From contig CAIKHC010000014.1 of the NCBI GenBank assembly GCA_903827085.1, positions 1-8,303 of the forward strand: 8,303 nt of DNA, written 5' to 3'. The number at the start of each line of letters is the position of its first letter. The stretch's first letter is position 1. The position numbers and the translations under genes were made by a program. The notes under the pieces were generated by a model. That model had not been told where the DNA came from, ran no database searches, and worked only from the letters and a program-made list of their open reading frames with translations. Origin of the DNA: an uncultured Candidatus Nemicrothrix sp. (GTDB lineage Bacteria; Actinomycetota; Acidimicrobiia; Acidimicrobiales; Acidimicrobilacustridaceae). This document shows positions 1 to 5,614 of the stretch, piece by piece.

Positions 1-587
1 CGGGGTGTGAGGTTTCCAACTGGAACTGAGTTCAACCCATCGCGTTCGTTGATGGCGATCCGTTCAGCGATTGCTGGCGCAACAAAGCGAGTGGTTTGCC
101 CTGGGCCGAGGTGGTTGAAGGCGCGAACGCGAATAGTTTCAAGTTGATGGCCGAGCCACGCCTGCAGCGCTAACTGATCAGCTGCAACTTTGCTTGCGGC
201 ATAGGGGGTCACAGGTCGGAATGGTGTCGATTCGGTTATCGGCAATTCCTGTGGGGTGACGCGCCCGTAAACGTCGGCGCTGCTTACGGCAAGAACTCTT
301 GGTTTGCCGTTGGCAACGCAGGCTTGAAGAAGATTGAGCGTTCCCTCTGCATTCACGCGGAACGCATCAAGCGGGAAGTCCCAAGATGCGCCGACATCGC
401 TCCAGCCGCCAAGGTGGTACACGACATCGGGCTTAATTTCGGCGAGAAGAGCATGAACAGCAACGGAGTCAAGAAGGTCTGGGCCATCGGCACGGTCGAC
501 TCCAATGACGGTGTCGCCCTGAAGACCCAAATGTGCACACAGATGACGTCCGACAAAGCCGGCAGCGCCGGTGACTAAAGCCTTCAC
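1..587 (-). CDS. NAD(P)-dependent sugar-nucleotide epimerase/dehydratase/reductase, extended SDR family (C-terminus cut by window edge)
   Basis: The minus strand reads open from a GTG at 587-585 to the left edge, giving 195 codons without a stop. The N-terminus has the Rossmann dinucleotide motif GAAGFVG (GxxGxxG, residues 7-13). Residues 57-59 are YHL, the usual 'HLA' region, here followed by GGWSDV. The catalytic serine lies in VSSADVYG (about residues 101-108) and the YxxxK pair is Y129/K133 in PYAASK. The segment RVRAFNHLGPGQ (154-164) followed by FVAPAIAERIA resembles GDP-4-keto-6-deoxymannose reductase and GDP-mannose dehydratase relatives, so the likely role is the last step of making a nucleotide deoxysugar in the cytoplasm; this substrate is inferred. 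GTG is chosen because the Rossmann motif then begins at the usual place and AGGA stands 7 nt upstream. The gene starts 9 nt after the glycosyltransferase stop, in the same frame and operon. Family members are about 300-330 residues, so roughly 110-130 are missing. Confidence 0.9.
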   Translation of the reverse strand, partial: MKALVTGAAGFVGRHLCAHLGLQGDTVIGVDRADGPDLLDSVAVHALLAEIKPDVVYHLGGWSDVGASWDFPLDAFRVNAEGTLNLLQACVANGKPRVLAVSSADVYGRVTPQELPITESTPFRPVTPYAASKVAADQLALQAWLGHQLETIRVRAFNHLGPGQTTRFVAPAIAERIAINERDGLNSVPVGNLTP

Positions 588-594
588 GTTGCGA

Positions 595-598
595 TCCT
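595..598 (-). promoter_or_regulatory. Ribosome binding site of the epimerase gene
   Basis: On the minus strand AGGA lies 7 nt before the GTG at 587-585. It overlaps the TAG stop codon (599-597) of the upstream glycosyltransferase gene, so ribosomes terminating there are positioned to restart. This supports the GTG start and translational coupling. Confidence 0.6.
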
Positions 599-1721
599 AG
601 GCCCGAGCCGCACACGCAAGTTCGAACAGCTCAACCAATTCATCGGTCGATCGGTCCCATGAAAAATGGGTCAGTCGTTCGTTGCCAGCAGCAACAAGTG
701 ATTCGGTAAGCGCTTTGTCATCGAGAACCTTTTCGATGGCACTGACCAAGGTGTCGACGTCGCCAGGTTGGGCCCATTGCGCCGCGGACCCGAGAACTTC
801 TGGCAGTGATCCCGTGCGAGTCGCGACAACGGGCACTCCTGCAGCCATCGCCTCGAGCGGGGGGATTCCGAATCCCTCGAGGAGTGATGGGTAGACAAAG
901 GCACGCGTGCCTGCGAGGAGGTCGTCACGGTCGGCGTCGGAGAGCCAGCCTGTCCGACGGATCCTTGATCGATTCGGTGAGGAATCAATGACCTCTTTGA
1001 CCGCGTCGACGCCCCATCCGTCGGGCCCGGCAATGACGAGGTGGAGGTTCGGACGCTTGGGGGCGATCACATCGAAGGCTCGAACGAGCGACGGAATGTC
1101 TTTACGCGGTTCGATTGTCCCGAGAGAAAGTAAGTAGTCATCGACACCAGCAAAGGCGCGTCCCCGTTTGGCGCGGTCGGCTCGAGTCGCGTCGTCGATC
1201 TGTTGCGGTCCGCCGAGGTGGATTGCTCGAACCCGATGCGGTTCAACATTGAGCGTGGAAACGACATCGTCGGCGACGGCTTGTGACGGGGTGTGGATCC
1301 ATGCGCCATCGAGAATTTCTCGGCGAAGCAGAGCGGGAACCTGTTGCACATCGTTGGTGCACATTTCGGGAAAGTGCACGGCGGTGAGGTCGTGCACCAT
1401 CACGACTCGCGCTGCGTTCTTTGCCGGGGGAACGACATAGTTCGGGCCCCATACAAGATCGATATCGCCGGTCCACCACTCGATAGGTGGCCAGGGACCT
1501 CGTCGCCACATCGCTCGAAGCGGACGCGCAACCATTGGACGTCGATGGGCGCGCACCCCGGGAGGGAGTTCGTCGAGCATTGGCCTTGCCCCGCGGCGCG
1601 AGACGGCAAATGCGGAAACCTCGAGTCCGGGACGAGCGAAACGATGAAGGTAGGTGCGTGTCACGCCACCGATGCCAGTTCGGTGTCCGATGAGTGAGGT
1701 CGCGTCAGCAGCGATTCGCAC
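597..1721 (-). CDS. Glycosyltransferase family 4 (GT-B fold)
   Basis: This 374-residue protein has the size and two-domain layout of GT4 retaining glycosyltransferases, which move a sugar from a nucleotide donor to a lipid-linked or glycan acceptor at the cytoplasmic side of the membrane. The N-terminal domain has the acceptor-side loop TGIGGVTRTY (15-24) and VHDLTAVHFPE (109-119). The linker region LLSLGTIEPRKD (197-208) carries the donor-phosphate binding R206/K207. The C-terminal domain has AGPDGWG (231-237), FVYPSLLEGFGIPPLE with the EX7E pair E282/E290, and AAGVPVVAT (293-301). No signal peptide or membrane segment is seen. The motifs fit the mannosyltransferase-like branch of GT4, but donor and acceptor cannot be read from sequence. 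The GTG start lies 1 nt after the stop of the 73-residue gene. There is no clear Shine-Dalgarno sequence, so translation is probably coupled to that gene. The epimerase downstream may supply its donor sugar. Confidence 0.93.
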   Translation of the reverse strand: MRIAADATSLIGHRTGIGGVTRTYLHRFARPGLEVSAFAVSRRGARPMLDELPPGVRAHRRPMVARPLRAMWRRGPWPPIEWWTGDIDLVWGPNYVVPPAKNAARVVMVHDLTAVHFPEMCTNDVQQVPALLRREILDGAWIHTPSQAVADDVVSTLNVEPHRVRAIHLGGPQQIDDATRADRAKRGRAFAGVDDYLLSLGTIEPRKDIPSLVRAFDVIAPKRPNLHLVIAGPDGWGVDAVKEVIDSSPNRSRIRRTGWLSDADRDDLLAGTRAFVYPSLLEGFGIPPLEAMAAGVPVVATRTGSLPEVLGSAAQWAQPGDVDTLVSAIEKVLDDKALTESLVAAGNERLTHFSWDRSTDELVELFELACAARA

Positions 1722-1722
1722 G

Positions 1723-1944
1723 TCAGCGACGCCCGCGCTCGGCGACGAGCGAGGCGAATGTGCCGAGCGTCGTGGTCATCGTCTTTGCGATCTCCGACGC
1801 TTTCGGGAGGGTCATGCCCGATTCCCGCTCCCATTCGCGGCGTCGCACCTGCAAACGGTTGAATCCGAGGATCCCGAAGCCGAGGCCGACGCTGAGGGCC
1901 TCCTGGGCGGCACGTCGAATGGGGTCATACGAAGCATTTTCCAC
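1723..1944 (-). CDS. Small conserved-looking protein of unknown function (73 aa)
   Basis: I do not recognise a named family. The product starts MENASYDPIRRAAQEAL, has a Gly-rich hydrophobic stretch VGLGFGILGF (19-28), then a strongly basic segment (NRLQVRRREWER, 29-40) and a C-terminal helix-like part (KASEIAKTMTTTLGTF). The pattern suggests a short amphipathic or membrane-associated helix followed by a basic helix, perhaps a small membrane-proximal or scaffolding protein; this is inference. It is kept as a real gene because its TGA stop is 1 nt from the GTG of the glycosyltransferase, its composition is protein-like, and the opposite reading of this stretch is Arg/Ser-rich low-quality sequence. 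It is the first gene of the leftward operon. The start is GTG with no good Shine-Dalgarno, and a TACGCT hexamer 7 nt upstream suggests a leaderless transcript. Confidence 0.68.
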   Translation of the reverse strand: MENASYDPIRRAAQEALSVGLGFGILGFNRLQVRRREWERESGMTLPKASEIAKTMTTTLGTFASLVAERGRR

Positions 1945-2008
1945 AGGTGCCAGCGTAGACGGGGGTCAGCGGGATCGGACAGTAGGAGGACTACCCTCGG
2001 AGACCGTC
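1945..2008. promoter_or_regulatory. Divergent intergenic region between the two glycan operons
   Basis: This 64-nt gap is the only real intergenic space in the window and must hold, or lie within, the promoters of both operons. Leftward, TACGCT (minus strand, 1957-1952) fits the TAnnnT form of an actinobacterial -10 element and ends 7 nt before the GTG at 1944, which would give a leaderless or nearly leaderless mRNA; no convincing -35 is visible at 17-18 nt. Rightward, TACCCT (1992-1997) has the same form but would leave a leader too short to include the ribosome binding site, so the rightward promoter is uncertain and may lie inside the 73-residue gene. A small inverted repeat GTAG-gagga-CTAC spans 1982-1994. 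The promoter positions are inferred only. Confidence 0.4.
1999..2002 (+). promoter_or_regulatory. Ribosome binding site of the GT2 gene
   Basis: GGAG is followed by 6 nt and then GTG at 2009. This site decides the start of the large glycosyltransferase gene. The frame is open further upstream to 1694, but that extension would run antisense across the 73-residue gene and into the GT4 gene, and it encodes an Arg/Ser-rich stretch unlike a real N-terminus. Confidence 0.55.
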
Positions 2009-5000
2009 GTGACTGTTAACGAACCCCCCTCCACGCCGGCCCCCGGGCCGACTGCGGACCCGAACCCCCTTTCCGGAGGCGGGTCGGTGCCTCTAGCGGG
2101 TGCTGATTCCGAGTCGGTCTTTGACGACCTTCTTGCGGCGCTGAGCAAGAGTTCCGACACTTCGGCCGAAACCACTCCGCCATCGCCAAGTTTCGAATCC
2201 CTCTTCGAGGCAGAGGAACCTGAAGGGCCGGCCCCCGCTGTCGTCGCGGTGATGGTCGCCCATAACCCAGGTGATTGGTTTGAAGAGACGCTTTCCAGCC
2301 TCGGTGCCCAGGACTATTCCGCCCTTTCCGTTCTCGTCATTGATGCTGCAAGCACAGATGGGGCCGAGCTCCGAGACCGGGTGGGGGCAGTTCTCCCCGA
2401 TGCTCATCTTCGTCGCCTTTCCGAAAACTCTGGCTACGCCGCCGCTGCCAATGAAGCTCTCGTTGCTGTGCAAGGCGCCGCGTTCTATCTGTTCTGTCAC
2501 GACGATGTTCGTCTCGATCCAGATGTGGTGCGACTGCTGGTCGAAGAGGCATTTCGATCGAATGCCGGAATCGTTGGACCCAAAATCGTTGAGTGGAGCG
2601 AGCCACGACGGTTGCTCTCGGTTGGTATGGGTGCAGACCGGTTTGGCCATCCTGCGGCCTATGTCGAACGAGGAGATCTCGACCAAGAGCAACACGACGC
2701 GGTGCGCGACGTGTTCTTCATTCCCGGAGCGGTGACGCTCATACGGGCTGATCTCTTCGAAGCCCTTGGTGGTTTCGACTCTGCCATTTCGTTTCATGGT
2801 GAGGATCTTGAAATTTGCTGGAGGGCTCACGCGGCCGGAGCACGTGTAATCGTGGCCCCTGCGGCGCGTGTCGCCCATCTCGAGGCGCTTGGTAGCCGTC
2901 GGCCCGTCGACGATCGTCGTCGACTTCAGGCCCGACATCGATTGCGAGCAATGCGCGATTCGGACACCCTCGGTACTCGTGTGCGCGCAACGCCGGAAGC
3001 GTTCATTCTTTCTTTGTTGGAAATCGTCCAAGCAATTGTGCTGGGCCACTTCCGTCGGGCACGAGATATTTGGTCTGCATGGACATGGAATTCGCGAAAT
3101 GCTTCCTCCGCCCGAACGCGACGAGCATCACTCGCTGCCATCCGGCGTGTTCCCGACAGCGAAGTTCATGCGTTTCAATCTCGCGGAAGCGCCCGCCTCA
3201 CCGCATTCATGCGCCACCGGATTGCTCGTTCCGAAGCGGCGGCTGGCGGTCGCGAACTCATGTCGAACCTACGAGATGCCCGGTCAGCGACTCCGTTTGT
3301 TGTCTGGGTGTTGATGATTGCTTTTCTTTTCGTCGGAGGGCGCGAACTTGTTCTTCATGGGGTCCCCGCTGTTGGTGATTTTGTGCGCTTTCTTCCGCCC
3401 GGAGAACTGGTCGAACGCTGGCTGAGCGGTTATCAAACAGTTGGTCTCGGATCCACGGCGCCCGCTCCAACTGGTTTCGGCTTTCTCGGAGTCTTGGGCT
3501 ATTTGTTTTTGGGTGCTATCGGCTTGCTCCGAGGCGTGTTGATTCTTGGTCTTTGGCCACTAGGCGTCTTGGGAATGTGGCGTCTCACACAACCGGTGAC
3601 TTCTCAGCGTTCGCGTCTACTCACGTCGGTTGTTTATTTGATCATTCCCATTGCTGCGAACGGGATGGCGCAAGGGCAGTGGGGGACACTGGTTCTTTAC
3701 GCATTGCTTCCGTGGGTTGTCTCGCAACTCGCCTCAGCAAGTGGCCTAGCTCCCTTCGGGACCATTGGGGACCAAGCCGGACCAGGTGTTCGATCCCGGC
3801 CATTGCTGCATCGCACACTTTCGGTCGGGTTGTTTGTTGCACTCGGTGCCATTATCGAACCCTCGGTAATCGTTGTGGTGGCCGGGGTCTCGGTTGCGTT
3901 CGCGGTTGGCGGTTGGGTCGCAGGCCAGTTCGTTGGAAGCGGTCGAATTCTGTTCGTCGGTGTTGGTGGTTCGGCAGTTGCATTGGTACTGCACTTGCCG
4001 TGGAGTCTCGGATTCCTTGACGGTTGGGATTCGCTGGTTGGGGTTTCTTCCAATGGTGGGTTCGCTCTTGGACTTGGCGATGTTTTGCGATTCGGAACGG
4101 GTCCGTTTGGAACGGGAATCCTCGGTTGGCTTCTCCTTGTCACCGCGTTGCTGCCGCTGTTCATTGGTCGGCAGTGGCGGCTTTCTTGGGCGGTTCGCGG
4201 CTGGGTAGTGGCCCTTGTCGGTTTCGCTCTGGCGTGGGGAGTCGGCCAAGGGTGGCTGACGGAGTATCTGCCTTCCGCATCAATGTTGCTCGTGCCATCT
4301 GCACTCGGCGTCGCTCTCGCCGCTGGTTTGGGTATGGCGGCATTCGAGATTGATCTTCCCGACTATCACTTTGGCTGGCGTCAGATTGTTTCGTTGCTTG
4401 CTGCTGGGTCATTCATCGTTGCGCTCGGTCCTGCGCTGATGTCGTCGCTCTCGGGTCGGTGGAACATGCCGCGTGGCGACTTCAATCGATCACTTTCTTT
4501 CCTTGGCGACGGCACCACCGATGGCGCCTACAGGGTTTTGTGGCTCGGTGATGCCACTGCACTTCCGCTCCAAGGGTGGGCCCTCGACGCCCCTGCGGTC
4601 GATGACCTTGGCCCCGAGCGAACACTCGTGTACGCGACGACTATCTCTGGCACGCCCTCGATCGCTGAGCAGTGGGCGGGTTCAGACTCGGGCGCAACGA
4701 GCAATCTTGCGCGCGCTCTTCAAACGGCGTCAGAAGGTGGAACCGCACGGTTGGGTGCATTGTTGTCGCCGATGGCAGTGCGATACGTCGTCGTTCCTGT
4801 CGCACCAGCTCCTGATCCCTACGCCCGTTCCCGGGCTTCAGTGCCGACCGACTTGCTCGCGGTACTCGATGCACAGCTCGACCTCGCATCGATCACGGTG
4901 AACCCCGGTATGCGTGTGTACCGAAATTCTGCGTGGGCGCCAGGAGTTACCGAATTGCCGAGTGGAACGCAGTTGCCAGATGGTGGACCCTCACTTGCTG

Positions 5001-5614
5001 ATCGCACAGATCTTGCTCTTCAGGGCTCAACCGCGGTGCTCACTGATTCATCAGGATTTGCGGAGTACGAGGGCGAGTTGCCCGGTGCTGGCGAGGTCTA
5101 TGTGGCTTCGGCAGGTGAAGGCTGGGAACTCAAGGTTGATGGACAGACATTGCAGCGCAACTCGGCGTTCGGTTGGTCGAGTTCGTTTACCGCGACCGAC
5201 GGCGGCGTCGCCACGCTCTCGTTCGAGACCCCTGCAACACGAAGAGCACTTGTTGCGGGTCAAGTCGTCCTCTGGATCCTCGTTGTCGTGTACCTGCTCC
5301 GAGTCCGAGTCCGTGAGGATGAACGCACCGATCTTTTGTCGGGCGCACCCCTTGAACCAACATCTGAAGATGGGCCAGAAGCTGTCGTTGAATCGATGGC
5401 GCTCGTCGACGCGGTGATGCTTGAGGAATTCGCTGACATTGGCGTTCAGACCGTGGTGGTCGATGTCGATGTCGATGTCGACATCGCAGCGAATGCGGTA
5501 ACCGAGGTTGAGTTCCAAATCCCAGAGGATCCACAGGTCGGATCCATGTCTCCAGAAGATTCAGAAGCGTTCTGGAAGACCGGCCGCAGAGGACTTCGGA
5601 GGAAGTCGAAATGA
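2009..5614 (+). CDS. Large GT2 glycosyltransferase fused to a polytopic, GT-C-like membrane region with exoplasmic domain
   Basis: The product is 1201 residues from GTG 2009. Residues 1-75 are Pro/Ser/acidic and probably disordered. Residues about 77-300 form a GT2 (GT-A fold) domain: AVMVAHNPGDWFEETL (80-95), VLVIDAASTDG, the metal/nucleotide motif HDDV (D165/D166), a GGFDSAISFHGED segment with the probable catalytic E265/D266, and CWRAH. A basic linker follows, then about 12 hydrophobic segments between residues 332 and 812. The loop after the segment at 430-448 carries D457 in VGDF, where GT-C enzymes keep their catalytic Asp. Residues about 812-1079 form a cysteine-free exoplasmic domain ending in a beta-rich part with GWELKVDG (1038-1045), then a last membrane helix (about 1080-1101) and a roughly 100-residue acidic tail with a Val-Asp repeat. 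The GT2 domain probably glycosylates a lipid-linked acceptor at the inner face. A role for the membrane half in transfer or glycan handling outside is inference. It is the first gene of the rightward operon, overlapping the next by 4 nt. Confidence 0.9.
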   Translation: MTVNEPPSTPAPGPTADPNPLSGGGSVPLAGADSESVFDDLLAALSKSSDTSAETTPPSPSFESLFEAEEPEGPAPAVVAVMVAHNPGDWFEETLSSLGAQDYSALSVLVIDAASTDGAELRDRVGAVLPDAHLRRLSENSGYAAAANEALVAVQGAAFYLFCHDDVRLDPDVVRLLVEEAFRSNAGIVGPKIVEWSEPRRLLSVGMGADRFGHPAAYVERGDLDQEQHDAVRDVFFIPGAVTLIRADLFEALGGFDSAISFHGEDLEICWRAHAAGARVIVAPAARVAHLEALGSRRPVDDRRRLQARHRLRAMRDSDTLGTRVRATPEAFILSLLEIVQAIVLGHFRRARDIWSAWTWNSRNASSARTRRASLAAIRRVPDSEVHAFQSRGSARLTAFMRHRIARSEAAAGGRELMSNLRDARSATPFVVWVLMIAFLFVGGRELVLHGVPAVGDFVRFLPPGELVERWLSGYQTVGLGSTAPAPTGFGFLGVLGYLFLGAIGLLRGVLILGLWPLGVLGMWRLTQPVTSQRSRLLTSVVYLIIPIAANGMAQGQWGTLVLYALLPWVVSQLASASGLAPFGTIGDQAGPGVRSRPLLHRTLSVGLFVALGAIIEPSVIVVVAGVSVAFAVGGWVAGQFVGSGRILFVGVGGSAVALVLHLPWSLGFLDGWDSLVGVSSNGGFALGLGDVLRFGTGPFGTGILGWLLLVTALLPLFIGRQWRLSWAVRGWVVALVGFALAWGVGQGWLTEYLPSASMLLVPSALGVALAAGLGMAAFEIDLPDYHFGWRQIVSLLAAGSFIVALGPALMSSLSGRWNMPRGDFNRSLSFLGDGTTDGAYRVLWLGDATALPLQGWALDAPAVDDLGPERTLVYATTISGTPSIAEQWAGSDSGATSNLARALQTASEGGTARLGALLSPMAVRYVVVPVAPAPDPYARSRASVPTDLLAVLDAQLDLASITVNPGMRVYRNSAWAPGVTELPSGTQLPDGGPSLADRTDLALQGSTAVLTDSSGFAEYEGELPGAGEVYVASAGEGWELKVDGQTLQRNSAFGWSSSFTATDGGVATLSFETPATRRALVAGQVVLWILVVVYLLRVRVREDERTDLLSGAPLEPTSEDGPEAVVESMALVDAVMLEEFADIGVQTVVVDVDVDVDIAANAVTEVEFQIPEDPQVGSMSPEDSEAFWKTGRRGLRRKSK
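5462..5485 (+). repeat. Hexanucleotide tandem repeat (GATGTC x3 plus GACATC)
   Basis: Three exact copies of GATGTC are followed by the variant GACATC. The last two units form a perfect 12-bp palindrome, GATGTCGACATC (5474-5485). Within the GT2 gene this encodes DVDVDVDI (residues 1152-1159) in the acidic cytoplasmic tail. The unit is a multiple of three, so copy-number change would lengthen or shorten the Val-Asp run without breaking the frame. Confidence 0.9.
5598..5603 (+). promoter_or_regulatory. Strong ribosome binding site of the DUF5719-like gene
   Basis: GGAGGA stands 7 nt before the ATG at 5611, inside the last codons of the GT2 gene. It is the best Shine-Dalgarno sequence in the window. 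With the ATGA overlap it implies independent and efficient initiation of the exported protein in addition to coupling. Confidence 0.75.

Noticed and set aside
1986..1990. GAGGA (within AGGAGG) as the GT2 ribosome binding site
   Set aside because: No start codon lies at suitable spacing; the GTG at 2009 is about 20 nt away, while GGAG at 1999-2002 is correctly spaced.
1982..1994. GTAG-gagga-CTAC inverted repeat as an operator
   Set aside because: A 4-bp stem with a 5-nt loop is too short to distinguish from chance. It is noted under the intergenic entry only.
1694..2008. Upstream extension of the GT2 reading frame to an ATG at 1694
   Set aside because: The extra 105 residues are Arg/Ser-rich, antisense to the start of the GT4 gene and to the whole 73-residue gene, and a GTG with a well-spaced GGAG exists at 2009.
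2093..3049. Long minus-strand open frame (318 codons) opposite the GT2 domain
   Set aside because: Its translation shows no family motif or coherent domain, while the plus strand here has clear GT2 catalytic motifs. It is a codon-bias shadow.
3697..4249. Two overlapping minus-strand frames opposite the membrane segments
   Set aside because: They are rich in Pro, Thr, Asn and Arg, the expected complement of hydrophobic Gly/Val/Leu codons, and have no gene-like context.
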